Source: Paracoccaceae bacterium
Lineage (GTDB): Bacteria; Pseudomonadota; Alphaproteobacteria; Rhodobacterales; Rhodobacteraceae
Direction of reading: 5' to 3'
DNA: 64,000 nucleotides
Assembly: GCA_022822495.1 (NCBI GenBank)
Contig: JAJEBQ010000053.1
Span: 41,320-105,319 of the forward strand
Part shown: positions 39,087-50,020 of the stretch, in pieces
Position numbering within the stretch: the first letter of the stretch is position 1
Layout: each line of letters starts with the position of its first letter
Translations under genes and position numbers: made by a program
Notes under the pieces: generated by a model
Database searches by the model: none
Seen by the model: the letters and a program-made list of their open reading frames with translations, nothing else
What the model was told of the DNA's origin: nothing

Positions 39087-39626
39087 TCAAAGATATTGAT
39101 CAACATTGTTTACAACCAAATAGCCAAGTGCAATTTCAACTGAAACGACATTGTCCTTGGTGAAAGGTATCAGGACCTCACTTCCTGAATCCTCCAAGCG
39201 CAGTTCCATCAAATCACCAGCACCAAAATTATTCATCGAAGTGACCGAGCCAATCAACTTTCCCTCAGAATCCATAGCCTTTAAATTCTGCAAGTCAGTA
39301 TAGTAGTATTCATTTTCTTCAAGTGCAGGAAACTCCTCTCTTCGGGCAAACAATTTTACCCCCTTAAGTTGCGCAGCATCCTCACGCGAATTAATCCCTC
39401 CAAGAACCGCGATAAATTCGTTGCCAGCCTTGGTCAGTTGTTCAAGTGTGAAGGTTGCATCGCCACTTTCCGAATAAAGGTTGGAAAACAACTCTATGTT
39501 TCGTGGCTCCAGGCAAAAACTGGAGAGTTTGATTTGCCCCCTTGTTCCATAAGGCTGTCCCAAAACACCAACCCAAACCAACCGATGGTCAGGGGTCCCA
39601 GATTCTGAATTTGGAAGATCCAACAT
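39087..39626 (-). CDS. rimM: 16S rRNA processing protein RimM
   Basis: 179 residues from ATG 39626; a TTG at 39644 would add six residues. The N-terminal domain starts VWVGVLGQPYGTRGQIKL and the C-terminal PRC-barrel covers EYYYTDLQNLKAMDSEG, then LIPFTKDNVV. RimM binds S19 and helps mature the 30S head. Standard place between rpsP and trmD. Confidence 0.93.
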   Translation of the reverse strand: MLDLPNSESGTPDHRLVWVGVLGQPYGTRGQIKLSSFCLEPRNIELFSNLYSESGDATFTLEQLTKAGNEFIAVLGGINSREDAAQLKGVKLFARREEFPALEENEYYYTDLQNLKAMDSEGKLIGSVTSMNNFGAGDLMELRLEDSGSEVLIPFTKDNVVSVEIALGYLVVNNVDQYL

Positions 39627-39665
39627 TTTCAAATACTTTCGCAAGGATTCTGTTCAAAAAAGTGG

Positions 39666-39986
39666 TCAGGAGGAGGCGGATTCCTGCGATTTCTTTCTCG
39701 GGATGGCCTTTTGGGGGTTATTTCTTAGTTTTGGCTTCATAACACCCTCGGCCTCAAGAAAACGACTGATACGATCAGTTGGCGTCGCCCCCACACTCAT
39801 CCAATGCTGAATGCGATCGACATCCATTTTTACCCGATTTGGATCATCTTTGGCAAGAAGGGGATTATAGGTCCCCAACTTTTCAATAAAGCGTCCATCT
39901 CTGGGCATTCTGGAATCTGCTGCAACAATACTGTAGAACGGTCGTTTTTTTGAACCCCTGCGGGTTAACCGAATTTTCATGGCCAT
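39666..39986 (-). CDS. rpsP: 30S ribosomal protein S16
   Basis: 106 residues: [40 protein letters not shown], then a lysine-rich tail longer than in E. coli, normal for alphaproteobacteria. It lies between the chorismate mutase and rimM genes. Confidence 0.96.
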   Translation of the reverse strand: MAMKIRLTRRGSKKRPFYSIVAADSRMPRDGRFIEKLGTYNPLLAKDDPNRVKMDVDRIQHWMSVGATPTDRISRFLEAEGVMKPKLRNNPQKAIPRKKSQESASS

Positions 39987-40015
39987 AAATGAAGCTCCTT
40001 AATACTAATTGAAGA

Positions 40016-40324
40016 TTATTGTTTGTTACGTTGAATCTGGTGGTGTTGAATAACTTCCCTGATGATGAAGTTAAGAAATTTTTTGGTGAATTCTGGGTCA
40101 AGATCGGCACATTTCGAAAGTTTATCCAAGCGTGCAACTTGCCTCTCTTCCCGAGCTAGGTCAGAAGGGGGAAGATTGTACTTGGCTTTCAGAATACCAA
40201 CCTCCTGGGTGAGTTTAAATCGTTCACCAAGCGTGTAAACCAAAATAGCATCCAAGCGGTCAATCGATTCCCTATGCTTTTTAAGTATTTTTTCAGCTTG
40301 ATCTTCCTGCATTGGCGTGCTCAA
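40016..40324 (-). CDS. Chorismate mutase, AroQ class
   Basis: 102 residues, all helical. It converts chorismate to prephenate for Phe/Tyr synthesis. The start of helix 1 (HRESIDRLDAILVYTLGERF) and later Lys/Arg residues (LKAKYNLPPSDLAREERQ) carry the active-site pattern. It lies between ffh and rpsP, a typical alphaproteobacterial position. Confidence 0.9.
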   Translation of the reverse strand: MSTPMQEDQAEKILKKHRESIDRLDAILVYTLGERFKLTQEVGILKAKYNLPPSDLAREERQVARLDKLSKCADLDPEFTKKFLNFIIREVIQHHQIQRNKQ

Positions 40325-40363
40325 TTTAAATTCCCAAAAATATTATTAATCAATTCCGAATGA

Positions 40364-41812
40364 TCATCGGAAACCCCGTCTTGTAGGAGTGACACCTAGT
40401 TTTTGAAATAAATCGGGTGGCATATTCATGTTTTCTGCACTCGGTAAATTCGCATCTTCGGATTGTTGCGTTTCTTTCATGGAACGCATTAATGCTTTAA
40501 TTCCCCCACCTTTCCTGGCCATTTTTTTTCCTATCAAGGCCATTTTCTGGTGTGTCTTTAAAAGGTGATTCAATTCTGAAACGGGTAATCCTGCGCCGGT
40601 GGAGATTCTCTTCTTGCGGCTGGCTTGGATAATTTTGGGGTTGGCTCTTTCCTTGCGGGTCATAGAGTTAATTAAAGCGAGATATCTGGTTATCTCTTTT
40701 TCCTGCCGTTCAACCATGCCTTGGTTTAATTTGCCCCCCGGTAAAGGCATTGACGATAAAAAACCTTGAATGCCACCCATTTTGCCTATACCCTCGAACT
40801 GTTGCCGGAGATCATTCATACTTAATCTCCCGGTCATAAATCGACGCGCTGTTCGTTCCAGTTTTTCTTCATTGAAGACCTCCGTAGCCTTTTCAACCAG
40901 GCTAACGATATCACCCATTCCCAATATCCTGCCGGCGATCCTCTTTGGGTCAAACACGGAGAAATCAGCCAGTTTTTCTCCGGTGCCCATAAATTTAATT
41001 GGTTTATTGGTAACAGCCCTCATACTAAAGGCTGCACCACCTCTGCCATCACCTTCCATTCGGGTCAGGACAACTCCAGAAACACCTATTTGGGTATCGA
41101 ATTCCCGGGCAATATTGACAGCATCCTGGCCGGTGAGACCGTCCACAACCAACAGGGTTTCTCTGGGCTTGGAGATGTTTCGAACGGCCACTACTTCGTC
41201 CATGAGATCGTTATCAATGTGAAGTCGACCAGCGGTATCAAGCAATAGGACATCGAACCCCCCAACCTTGGCCGCAAAGTTTGCTCTTGTAGCAATCTGG
41301 GTGGCATCCTGGTCTGGGACGATGGGTAGAGTTTCAACTTCAGCCTGTTCTCCCAGGATAGCCAATTGTTCCATGGCTGCAGGCCTTCTCGTATCCAACG
41401 AAGCCAAAAGAACTTTCTTTTTCTGGGTATCCTTAAGATGCTTGGCAAGTTTGGCAGTTGAAGTTGTTTTTCCTGAACCTTGAAGTCCCACGATGAGAAT
41501 GGTCGCCGGTGGAGAACTGATATTGATGGAGGCATCCTGAGAATCATCACCCGACAATACCGTAACCAATTCATCATGGACGATCTTGACGACCAACTGG
41601 CCTGGCGTAATTGAACCCAAGACAGCTTGACCTGTAGCCTTGCGCTGTACTGAACGCATAAAGGATTTGGCCACCGGTAGGGATACGTCCGCTTCCAGAA
41701 GCGAAATACGAATCTCCCTCATGGCAGTTGTTACGTCCTGTTCTGTGAGAGCCCCTTTGTTATTGAGACTCTGAAAAACAGACGAAAAACTATCGGATAA
41801 GGTCTCAAACAT
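40364..41812 (-). CDS. ffh: Signal recognition particle protein Ffh
   Basis: 482 residues. SRP54-type: N domain, G domain with GLQGSGKTTSTAKLAKHL (G1), DTAGR (G3), TRMEGDGRGGAA (G4 region; Glu replaces the usual Asp), then a methionine-rich M domain (MGGIQGFLSSMPLP and the C-terminal part). It binds 4.5S RNA and signal peptides of membrane proteins. First gene of the ffh-chorismate mutase-rpsP-rimM-trmD-rplS-rpmE unit. Confidence 0.96.
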   Translation of the reverse strand: MFETLSDSFSSVFQSLNNKGALTEQDVTTAMREIRISLLEADVSLPVAKSFMRSVQRKATGQAVLGSITPGQLVVKIVHDELVTVLSGDDSQDASINISSPPATILIVGLQGSGKTTSTAKLAKHLKDTQKKKVLLASLDTRRPAAMEQLAILGEQAEVETLPIVPDQDATQIATRANFAAKVGGFDVLLLDTAGRLHIDNDLMDEVVAVRNISKPRETLLVVDGLTGQDAVNIAREFDTQIGVSGVVLTRMEGDGRGGAAFSMRAVTNKPIKFMGTGEKLADFSVFDPKRIAGRILGMGDIVSLVEKATEVFNEEKLERTARRFMTGRLSMNDLRQQFEGIGKMGGIQGFLSSMPLPGGKLNQGMVERQEKEITRYLALINSMTRKERANPKIIQASRKKRISTGAGLPVSELNHLLKTHQKMALIGKKMARKGGGIKALMRSMKETQQSEDANLPSAENMNMPPDLFQKLGVTPTRRGFR

Positions 41813-42094
41813 CTGAAAAGGGATCCTTCCTAAGCGGGCAACAAAAAAACATTCAAAACGACAAACGCACCCGCGGGCGATACTCGCTGACGGATGGCGA
41901 TCCTAGATTTTACCTCGAACCGAAAAACTACAACAACTGAGGTATACACCTTAATATAAGAACGATAAAAAGGATAATCAAACCCCTTAAACCAAAATTA
42001 ATTGTTTGGAACATTTTATTCGGCTTACATGAAAGTGGATGGGATAGGTTTTGAGGTTTAATTTTTAACGATGCCCTATAAAGCTTAGAGTCAT

Positions 42095-42994
42095 ATGATA
42101 AATCTAACAGAGCAATTGAAAGGTCATTTCTTCATGCTGGCCTTTTCCTTCGGGATCGCCGGTTCATTTAGTCTCGGAGGGATGGTAGCAAACATAATCG
42201 ACCCCTTTTCACTTACCGCATCAAGGTTCTTTCTATCCGCAATTCTGATCGGATTGATTGTATATTTCGGCACAAATCTGAAAAAAGAATACCTTCTGGG
42301 AGCCTGGCGATATTTTGTTGCAGGTGCATTGATGTCCCTTTATTTTGTCCTGATGTTTATAGCCTTGCAAACGACTTCGGCTGTTTCGACCAGTACCGTA
42401 TTTACACTTACACCTTTGATTTCAGGTTTTTTTGGCTGGATACTGCTCCGACAAATCATGACCAGAAGAATGGCTTTTGCCTTGGGCATTGGTGCCATTG
42501 GAGCAATTTGGGTTATCTTCAAAGCCGATATCAATGCCATATTGCAGTTTCGAGTTGGCAAGGGGGAAATTATTTTCTTCTTTGGTTGTGTTGCCCATGC
42601 GTTTTATACACCCTTTCTACGTTACGCCAACCGGGGTGAACCACCCCAGGTCTTTGTACTGGGGATGGTAACCACCGGTACTCTGTTTCTAGTAATTTTT
42701 GGCTGGGGTGATATAAGAGTTACAGACTGGCAGAATTTACCATCAATCGTTTGGATAACCATTATCTATCTCACGCTTATTGCTACAATATTGACTTTCT
42801 TTGCTGTTAGTTATGCCTCCATGAGACTTCCTTCAGCCAAGGTCATGGCCTATACCTACCTGACTCCAAGCTGGGTTATCCTGTGGGAGTTTGCTTTGGG
42901 AAGAGGGCTGCCTTCACTTCCAATTATACTGGGTGTCGCAACAACCATCATAGCCTTGCTGTTACTTCTCCGAAATGAGCAGGAAGGGGGTTAA
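42095..42994 (+). CDS. EamA/DMT family transporter
   Basis: 299 residues with about ten hydrophobic helices in two repeated EamA halves (first half to about 145, second from about 160). Conserved elements include [15 protein letters not shown] and the second-half [20 protein letters not shown]. Family members export amino acids, nucleosides or other metabolites; the substrate is unknown. Its stop overlaps the argF stop from the opposite strand. Confidence 0.85.
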   Translation: MINLTEQLKGHFFMLAFSFGIAGSFSLGGMVANIIDPFSLTASRFFLSAILIGLIVYFGTNLKKEYLLGAWRYFVAGALMSLYFVLMFIALQTTSAVSTSTVFTLTPLISGFFGWILLRQIMTRRMAFALGIGAIGAIWVIFKADINAILQFRVGKGEIIFFFGCVAHAFYTPFLRYANRGEPPQVFVLGMVTTGTLFLVIFGWGDIRVTDWQNLPSIVWITIIYLTLIATILTFFAVSYASMRLPSAKVMAYTYLTPSWVILWEFALGRGLPSLPIILGVATTIIALLLLLRNEQEGG

Positions 42995-43914
42995 AGTTTG
43001 CGCAAGCACCATTTCATGATTGATTTCTGAACATGCAGGCGGTTTTCGGCTTCGTCCAGAACAACTGAATTGGGCCCATCCAGAACTTCGGAAGTAACCT
43101 CTTCTTCCCTATGGGCCGGCAGGCAATGCATGAAAATTACATTGTCCTTGGCGCGGGATAATAGTTGGGAATTGACTTGGAAGGAGTGAAGTTGTTTCAG
43201 GGTTTCTTCACCGGCATCCTCATGCATTGAAACCCAGGCATCAGTAACGATCAAATCAGCATCAACAACGGCACTGAACGGATCCCTTTTAATTGTCACT
43301 TCACTGCCTTGGGCTTTAGCAAAGGCAACAGCATTCTTGTCTGGGTCCAACCCCTTGGGACCACAAAAAGCAAAATTGAATCCAAATTGTCCGGCAGCAT
43401 GCAAAAAGGATGTGCAGACATTGTTGCCATTACCAATCCACACTACTTTTTTTCCATTTATGGGACCGGCCTTTTCCTCAAAGGTCATAACATCCGCCAT
43501 TATTTGGCAGGGATGGCTGTAATCAGTCAAACCGTTAATGACAGGAACCGTAGAATGTGCAACAAATTCCCTGAGGATTTCATCTGCAAAGGTTCTTATC
43601 ATGATAAGATCAACATAGCGCGACAGCATAAGAGCAGTGTCTTTTATTGTTTCGCCTCTGGATCTGTGCATGTCAGCGGTTGAGAGCACGATGGATTGAC
43701 CTCCCATTTGGCGAACCCCCACATCAAATGACAAACGGGTGCGGGTGGAATGCTTTTCAAATATTAAGGCAACAACAGTATCATGAAGGGGCAAACCTGC
43801 GTCCATATACCCTTTGGGTTGGCCAGCTTGTGCCAACTTGGCTTTCTTGGCATTCTCCAGAATCAGTCGAAGATCTTTGGCCGCAATCTCACTAATTTCC
43901 AGGAAATCAGGCAT
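42991..43914 (-). CDS. argF: Ornithine carbamoyltransferase
   Basis: 307 residues from ATG 43914. It makes citrulline from ornithine and carbamoyl phosphate. The carbamoyl-phosphate motif is [13 protein letters not shown], and the ornithine motif [12 protein letters not shown] (Cys) is intact. Its start lies 8 bases inside the end of argD, so the two are coupled. It is convergent with the EamA gene. Confidence 0.95.
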   Translation of the reverse strand: MPDFLEISEIAAKDLRLILENAKKAKLAQAGQPKGYMDAGLPLHDTVVALIFEKHSTRTRLSFDVGVRQMGGQSIVLSTADMHRSRGETIKDTALMLSRYVDLIMIRTFADEILREFVAHSTVPVINGLTDYSHPCQIMADVMTFEEKAGPINGKKVVWIGNGNNVCTSFLHAAGQFGFNFAFCGPKGLDPDKNAVAFAKAQGSEVTIKRDPFSAVVDADLIVTDAWVSMHEDAGEETLKQLHSFQVNSQLLSRAKDNVIFMHCLPAHREEEVTSEVLDGPNSVVLDEAENRLHVQKSIMKWCLRKL

Positions 43915-45091
43915 TTTGCTTGTCCTTGAGTGAAGAAGCGGCATTTTCCAGTTTATCGATCATTTGTTTGAGTTCATCCTCGCTTATGATTAGTGGCGGC
44001 AGTATCCTGATGACATTATCTCCCCCCGGAACAGTTAATAACAACTGATCATAACATGAATTGACGACATCCAGGTTACTTACCTTACATTTAATGCCCA
44101 ACATGAGGCCTTCCCCACGGACTTCAGTAAATATATCGGGATAGGTCGCTATCACCGATTCCAGTTGTTGTCTCAGCCAGCGTGCTGAATTACGAACGTT
44201 TTTCAAAAAGACATCATCTGCGATTGTCTTGAGCACTTGACAACCAACGGCACAGGCCAATGGGTTGCCGCCATAAGTAGAGCCATGGGTCCCCGCTTGC
44301 ATGGCATAGGCGGCTTTCTCGGTTGCAAGACAGGCCCCTAGCGGGAAACCACCACCAATCCCTTTGGCAATGGCCATTATATCAGGCCTGATATTGGCCC
44401 ATTCATGCGCAAATAATTTGCCGGTACGCCCCATGCCACATTGAATTTCATCTAAAGCAAGGAGAATGTTGTGGTCATCACAAAGTAATCTGAGGTTCCT
44501 TAAAAAACTGTCTCCAAGGGGTATGATACCTCCCTCGCCCATAACAGGTTCGACCAGGATACCAGCGGTATTGGTAGATATGATCTTGGCAATTTTCTTG
44601 ATGCTGGGTTCTTCAACCTGAACGAAACCGGGCAGTATGGGACCGAAACCTTTCGTAAGTTTTTCGCCCCCTGAGGCTGAAATCATTCCTATTGTTCTGC
44701 CATGAAAGGAGCTTTTTAGCGTAATCACCTGATGGCGATCCGGTTGACCAGCCGCACTCCAATATTTTCGCATCATTTTTACAGTGCATTCAACAGCCTC
44801 GGCCCCGCTATTGGTAAAAAAAACCGTATCAGCAAAGGTATTCTGTACAAGCAGGGAAGCGAGTTCTTCCTGCTTGGGAATCCGGTAGAGGTTGGATGTG
44901 TGCCAAACCTTTTCTGCCTGGTTAACAAGTGCTTCAATCAGTACAGGGTTGCAGTGTCCAAGAGAACTTACTGCAATACCAGCACCGGCATCAAGGTATT
45001 TGTTTCCTTCGGTATCATAGAGCCAACAGCCTTCACCCCTTTCAAAACCCATGGGGGTTCGGGTGTAGGTTGGCATAACCGCATCAATCAT
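43907..45091 (-). CDS. argD: Acetylornithine/succinyldiaminopimelate aminotransferase
   Basis: 394 residues. PLP-dependent class III transaminase for arginine (and possibly lysine) biosynthesis. The Schiff-base Lys is in [35 protein letters not shown] and [14 protein letters not shown] are the cofactor-site motifs. It is immediately before argF, forming an argDF unit. Confidence 0.93.
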   Translation of the reverse strand: MIDAVMPTYTRTPMGFERGEGCWLYDTEGNKYLDAGAGIAVSSLGHCNPVLIEALVNQAEKVWHTSNLYRIPKQEELASLLVQNTFADTVFFTNSGAEAVECTVKMMRKYWSAAGQPDRHQVITLKSSFHGRTIGMISASGGEKLTKGFGPILPGFVQVEEPSIKKIAKIISTNTAGILVEPVMGEGGIIPLGDSFLRNLRLLCDDHNILLALDEIQCGMGRTGKLFAHEWANIRPDIMAIAKGIGGGFPLGACLATEKAAYAMQAGTHGSTYGGNPLACAVGCQVLKTIADDVFLKNVRNSARWLRQQLESVIATYPDIFTEVRGEGLMLGIKCKVSNLDVVNSCYDQLLLTVPGGDNVIRILPPLIISEDELKQMIDKLENAASSLKDKQNA

Positions 45092-45340
45092 TACACAATC
45101 CCGCTATCAATAATAGAACCATCTGATATAGGCTGATATGATAAAATTTAAACCAATCATCGGCCAAGACCGTGGCCACAACCATACTTTGCACCGATTA
45201 AGATCAAAAGAAATGGCGGTGTATAGCGGTGGTGTTTAGATCTGAAACTTGAATTTTGGTCTCTTAAGTTATACCTACCAAACAATGTTACATTTCGCTC
45301 CGGAAAGCAGGAGCATTGGAATAGACAACGGGAGATTTAT

Positions 45341-45820
45341 ATGGCGGGGTGGACACCACAACAGGTAAACAAAGCCGTGAATATGTGGCAGGATGGCAAG
45401 ACAGCAACCGAAATAGCACACACCATTTCCAAAACACGGAATGCCGTAATTGGCAAGCTTAACCGATTGGGCGTTAAGAAGCAAAATACAGGTTCGCCCC
45501 AGAATAATGATGATGAGGTTAAAGCCAAGAAAGGTTCCACATCAGCTGGAACCAAATCTGCTAATGGCCGGGCAAATCAAGAAATACGGGAAGATCAAAA
45601 ACTTACCTTGTTGTTCCTGAACGAAAAGACCTGCCGGTGGCCGATTGGAGATCCCTCAACAAAAAATTTTTGGTTTTGCGGGAAATCACCCCAACCGGGT
45701 AAAAGATACTGTGCCCAGCACAGCGACTTGGCGTTTCAACCCAATCCGGTAAAGAAGGAACGTTCGGAGCTTCAGGCCAGGGTAATCAGTCGTCCTTACG
45801 TTATGGTTAAGAAAAAATAG
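45341..45820 (+). CDS. gcrA: GcrA cell cycle regulator
   Basis: 159 residues. GcrA is an alphaproteobacterial transcription factor that binds sigma70-RNA polymerase at promoters with CcrM-methylated GANTC. The N-terminal HTH reads GWTPQQVNKAVNMWQDGKTA, then TRNAVIGKLNRLG; the C-terminal RNA polymerase-binding part ends CRWPIGDPSTKNFWFCG, then GKRYCAQH. A CGGGAG precedes the ATG. I found no GANTC in the 249 bp upstream. Confidence 0.95.
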   Translation: MAGWTPQQVNKAVNMWQDGKTATEIAHTISKTRNAVIGKLNRLGVKKQNTGSPQNNDDEVKAKKGSTSAGTKSANGRANQEIREDQKLTLLFLNEKTCRWPIGDPSTKNFWFCGKSPQPGKRYCAQHSDLAFQPNPVKKERSELQARVISRPYVMVKKK

Positions 45821-45852
45821 GAAAATATCCTTACAGATTTTGTCGGTCGAAA

Positions 45853-47535
45853 TCAATTCGTTCGGGGGTTAAGAAGCCTACGAGCGATAACATTTGCCTG
45901 AATTTCTGCGGCACCTTCAAAAAGGTTTAGTATTCTTGCATCACACAGAATGCGACTGATTTCAAACTCCATCGCGAAGCCATTACCCCCATGAATTTGA
46001 ACACCATTATCGGCAGCAGCCCAAGCAACCCTGGCAGCCAACAATTTGGCCATTCCCGCTTCAAGGTCACACCGACGACCGTCGTCTTTCTGGCGTGCTG
46101 AATAATAGGTAAGTTGTCGGGCTATCATGATTTCCACAGCCATCATGGCCAGTTTTGAACTAACTCTGGGAAAGGTAATGATTTGTTTGCCAAATTGCTG
46201 CCTTTCAAGGGCATATTTCAGGGAAGCATCAAGGGCTGACTGAGCAACACCAATAGCTCTGGCAGCGGTTTGAATGCGTGCCGACTCAAAGGTTTCCATG
46301 AGTTGTTTGAAGCCTGAACCCTCCTGACCACCAAGTAGATTGGATGTTGGTACAGGAAAATTTGTGAAGGATAATTCATACTCTTTCATGCCACGGTACC
46401 CCAGGACATCAATTTCGGTCCCTGAAAGACCCTTGTCAGGAAATGGATTGCCTTCTATACCGGCCGATTTTTCGGCCAGCATCATGGATAGTCCCTTGTA
46501 ATTATCGGATTCAGGGTCGGTTCTGACAAGCAAGGTCATCAAGTTTGCCCTACTGGCATGAGTAATCCAGGTCTTGTTACCTGTTATTTCGTAGTTTTCT
46601 CCCATTTTTCTGCCTTTGGTGATAAGAGAACCGAGGTCAGAGCCTGAGCCAGGCTCGGTAAATACCGCCGTAGGCATGATTTCGCCACTAGCAATGAGAG
46701 GTAACCACTTCTCCTTCTGTTCTTCAGTGCCATCGTTGCTGATAAGTTCAGAAGCAATTTCGCAGCGGGTGGCGAGGGAGCCAACACCCAAGTATCCTCT
46801 TGACAGTTCTTCCGAGACGACACACATTGCAATTTTTGGTAGTTCCGAACCACCATAATCACCAGAAATTGTTAATCCGAAAACACCCAACTCTGCCAGT
46901 TCGTTGATTAGATCCATTGGAATCAAGGCGTTTTCCAGATGCCATTGTTGGGCAAAGGGAGCAACCTTCTCGACCACAAACCGTGAGAATTGATCTCTTA
47001 TAAACTCGATTTCCTCGTCCTGTCCTGTATTACCAAAACTTGCTTCTCCCAACTTGTCCTGGATTAGACTCACCAAATGGGTTCTTGCTCCAGAGGAATT
47101 GCCAAGGGTCGTAAGTTGATACCAGGCATCACTTCGACTCCAGAAAGAGGTTTCTACAATTTGGGAAATTCGTGCTATTTCGCCTTGATTCATTGGAATT
47201 CCGCCCTCAATCTGGCTTAGGTATTCACCAAATCCAATCTGAAGCAAAAGAGTATTTAACTCATTAAACTCTCCGTTATTTTCAATTTCCTGGCCCCAGG
47301 AGTGTAATTGTCTTAGAGCCTCAACATAGGTAGCAAACCACGAAAAGGAGTGTGTTTCGTATTGATATTGTTCCAGTTTTGATAGAGAGATTTTGCCATC
47401 AACCAAAAGAGTCTCTCGTAGACTTTTTGTTAATTTGGCCTGTAGATCGTCCAAATCATTTAAGATGCTTGAAGTGGCATTTAGTAACTCTGGAAGTAAT
47501 ATTGTGCCCTTTGATATGGTATTTGTCATGCTCAA
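45853..47535 (-). CDS. mcd: (2S)-methylsuccinyl-CoA dehydrogenase
   Basis: 560 residues: an acyl-CoA dehydrogenase with a 150-residue N-terminal extension, the length and layout of Mcd of the ethylmalonyl-CoA pathway. It oxidises methylsuccinyl-CoA to mesaconyl-CoA. The catalytic core has VFGLTISGDYGGSELPKIAM, VFTEPGSGSDLGSL, and the C-terminal FEGAAEIQANVIARRLL carrying the catalytic base region. Electrons would go through ETF to the ETF-QO gene in this window. No ccr, ecm or mch is in view, so the rest of the pathway is inferred. Confidence 0.85.
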   Translation of the reverse strand: MSMTNTISKGTILLPELLNATSSILNDLDDLQAKLTKSLRETLLVDGKISLSKLEQYQYETHSFSWFATYVEALRQLHSWGQEIENNGEFNELNTLLLQIGFGEYLSQIEGGIPMNQGEIARISQIVETSFWSRSDAWYQLTTLGNSSGARTHLVSLIQDKLGEASFGNTGQDEEIEFIRDQFSRFVVEKVAPFAQQWHLENALIPMDLINELAELGVFGLTISGDYGGSELPKIAMCVVSEELSRGYLGVGSLATRCEIASELISNDGTEEQKEKWLPLIASGEIMPTAVFTEPGSGSDLGSLITKGRKMGENYEITGNKTWITHASRANLMTLLVRTDPESDNYKGLSMMLAEKSAGIEGNPFPDKGLSGTEIDVLGYRGMKEYELSFTNFPVPTSNLLGGQEGSGFKQLMETFESARIQTAARAIGVAQSALDASLKYALERQQFGKQIITFPRVSSKLAMMAVEIMIARQLTYYSARQKDDGRRCDLEAGMAKLLAARVAWAAADNGVQIHGGNGFAMEFEISRILCDARILNLFEGAAEIQANVIARRLLNPRTN

Positions 47536-47617
47536 AAACTTTAAGAATAAGAAAGAGGTCTATTCATACATGGGTTGGTTTTCATGATAGTCAAACTGAC
47601 TCATTAAGGGTTTTCAA

Positions 47618-48385
47618 GTGGATTGGGATTTAGCGGAAATCAATACATACCAAGCAGTGATCTTGATATTTGTTCCCTTATTTGGTGGATTTATCAAGGG
47701 TGTAACAGGATTTGGGTTTCCCATGATACTGATAAGTGGTCTGGGTTTGATACTCACTCCGGAATTGGCAGTTTCGTACCTTATATTCCCCTTGCTGACG
47801 GTCAATGTGTTGCAAATGGTGCAATTTGATTTTGACCGTATTATGAAAGCATTTGTGCGATATTTCAGAATTACGATCACCTTATGTGCATGTCTATATG
47901 TTACCTCACCCTTGGTCTTGACCTTAAGCAAATCAATTCTGTTTATTGTACTTGGTTTACCCATTACAGTAATTGCCCTACTACAGCTTTGGGGGTGGAA
48001 GCTAGTACTTCCTGAAAACTACCAGAAACCAGGTGAATATATTACCGGAGTTATTGCAGGATTAGGTGGTGGTTTCGCAGGTGTTTGGGCACCTTTAGTT
48101 GTAACTTACCTTTTATCCTTAGGCATTTCCAAAAAAGAAAACATATTGGCACAGGGTGTTATTTACACAGCCGGCGCAATCATATTGATTATTGCTCACC
48201 TGAATACCGAAGTGTTGAACTATCAAACGATACCGATGTCTTTGGTCCTGATAGTCCCATCCATTTTGGGGTTGATTTTAGGAATAAAGGTTCAAAACAA
48301 ACTTAATACGGATAAGTTTAGGCAGTTTGTACAGGTAATTTTGGTTGTTGCGGGAGCCAATCTGATTATTCGCGGATTGCTTTGA
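47618..48385 (+). CDS. TauE/SafE family sulfite/organic-anion exporter-like protein
   Basis: 255 residues with seven to eight hydrophobic helices. LFGGFIKGVTGFGFPMILIS near the N-terminus and GVIAGLGGGFAGVWAPLVVT in the middle are the paired glycine-rich family motifs. Start is GTG 47618 with AAGGG upstream. The family exports sulfite, sulfoacetate or similar anions, but many members are uncharacterised. It is divergent from mcd and convergent with pckA. Confidence 0.83.
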   Translation: MDWDLAEINTYQAVILIFVPLFGGFIKGVTGFGFPMILISGLGLILTPELAVSYLIFPLLTVNVLQMVQFDFDRIMKAFVRYFRITITLCACLYVTSPLVLTLSKSILFIVLGLPITVIALLQLWGWKLVLPENYQKPGEYITGVIAGLGGGFAGVWAPLVVTYLLSLGISKKENILAQGVIYTAGAIILIIAHLNTEVLNYQTIPMSLVLIVPSILGLILGIKVQNKLNTDKFRQFVQVILVVAGANLIIRGLL

Positions 48386-48394
48386 AGCCAATTT

Positions 48395-50020
48395 TTAAAG
48401 TTTTGCATCCTTAACTTCAGAATCAATAAAGGCTTCGTATTGTTTGAAATTATTCTGAAATTTCTCCTTTAAGCGATTTGCCATCATATCATATTCCCCT
48501 TTATCGCTCCAAGTCTCTCTTGGATTGAGTAATTTACCCGATAAACTGTTGACACTCAAGGGTACATTAAACCCAAAATGAGGATCCTTTCGAACCAAAT
48601 TTTCATCAATTTCACTGTTTAATGCGGCTGAAAGTAAGGCGCGGGTGTGTTTAATTGAAATGCGCTTACCTACACCAAACTTACCGCCGGTCCAGCCCGT
48701 GTTTACCAGCCAACATTTGACCTTGTGTTTTTTGGTTTTGGCACGAAACAGATTGCCATAAACAACTGGCGGTAGGGGCAGGAAGGGTTTGCCAAAACAT
48801 GCTGAAAAGGTCGCGGCAGGATCAGTTATTCCTGTTTCAGTACCTGCAACCTTTGAGGTAAATCCAGATAGAAAATGATACATGGCTTGCGCTGGTGTAA
48901 GTAAAGCTATGGGGGGAAGAATGCCATAAACATCGCAGGTGAGGAAGAATATATTTTTAGGATGGCCTGCCATCCTTGTTTCAGAGGCATAGGGTATTTT
49001 ATTCAGTGTGTACGAACATCGCCCGTTTTGCGTAATACTGGTATCGGTATAATTTAATTCCCTACTGTCATGGTCCATAGTCATGTTCTCAATTATTGAA
49101 CCGAATGACCTAGTTGTTTCATAAAGATCGGGCTCATCATCGGGATTCAACCCAATGGTTTTGGCATAACAACCATCTTCAATATTAAAGATACCTTGCT
49201 CTGACCATCCATGCTCGTCATCACCAATTAAAATTCTGTTGGGATCGGCGGAGAGAGTTGTTTTACCAGTTCCTGATAGCCCGAAGAAAAGAGCTGTGTC
49301 ATCAGGATCATTCCTGGCATGATTGGCAGAACAATGCATTGATAAAATCCCTTGTTTAGGTAGAGAGTAGTTCAGATAACTAAATACCCCCTTTTTGTTC
49401 TCACCAACATATTCTGTACCACCTATCAAAATCAGCCTCTCTTGGAAACTAGTAGCGATTATTGTCTCTGAAACACAGCCATGTCTTGAAGGATCTGCTT
49501 TAAATTCAGGAATATTGATTACGATCAAATCAGGGTCAAAATCCTCAAGTTCTTTCTCAGTGGGTAATTGAAATAAAGTGCCTACAAATATTGAATGCCA
49601 TGTAAGACTATTAATGAATCTGATGCTAACGTGATTTTGGTTATCAGCGCAAGCAAAAACATCCTTAACATAGACACTTTCATTTGCCAGAAATTTCAAG
49701 AAATCTTCTTTTAGTAAACTAAAATTCTCTTGACTTATTGGTGTATTATTTTCCCACCAGATGGTATCCTTAAGGTTTTCTTCAAAAACCGTGAATTTAT
49801 CCTTGGGAGATCGCCCTGTATGTTTACCAGTGGTTGCCAAAAGAGGGCCGCCTATACATAAATCAGCTTCGCCAAACAGCAAAGCGTTATGGATCAGACT
49901 GGTTTGTGAGCAATTAAAAAATCCCTTGTATACATCAATGGGATCAAGAGGGTGGGAGCCTGTAGGAATAATCCTGCTGAATTCTTCATAGATCATTATT
50001 CTGCCAGAGGTATAATTCAA
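48395..50020 (-). CDS. pckA: Phosphoenolpyruvate carboxykinase (ATP)
   Basis: 541 residues (533 if ATG 49996 is used). It converts oxaloacetate plus ATP to PEP, the first step of gluconeogenesis. Kinase-1a motif GLSGTGKTTLSADPNR, metal motif IGDDEHGW, and the oxaloacetate site GRSPKDKF are present. It would draw on C4 acids from the ethylmalonyl-CoA pathway (mcd next door) and from aldol cleavage in the catabolic cluster. Confidence 0.95.
   Translation of the reverse strand: MNYTSGRIMIYEEFSRIIPTGSHPLDPIDVYKGFFNCSQTSLIHNALLFGEADLCIGGPLLATTGKHTGRSPKDKFTVFEENLKDTIWWENNTPISQENFSLLKEDFLKFLANESVYVKDVFACADNQNHVSIRFINSLTWHSIFVGTLFQLPTEKELEDFDPDLIVINIPEFKADPSRHGCVSETIIATSFQERLILIGGTEYVGENKKGVFSYLNYSLPKQGILSMHCSANHARNDPDDTALFFGLSGTGKTTLSADPNRILIGDDEHGWSEQGIFNIEDGCYAKTIGLNPDDEPDLYETTRSFGSIIENMTMDHDSRELNYTDTSITQNGRCSYTLNKIPYASETRMAGHPKNIFFLTCDVYGILPPIALLTPAQAMYHFLSGFTSKVAGTETGITDPAATFSACFGKPFLPLPPVVYGNLFRAKTKKHKVKCWLVNTGWTGGKFGVGKRISIKHTRALLSAALNSEIDENLVRKDPHFGFNVPLSVNSLSGKLLNPRETWSDKGEYDMMANRLKEKFQNNFKQYEAFIDSEVKDAKL

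Noticed and set aside
40770..41222. 150-codon plus-strand open frame
   Set aside because: Antisense shadow of ffh; no family features.
41813..42094. Possible 4.5S RNA gene next to ffh
   Set aside because: I could not find the conserved GGAA/GCAG tetraloop hairpin arrangement.
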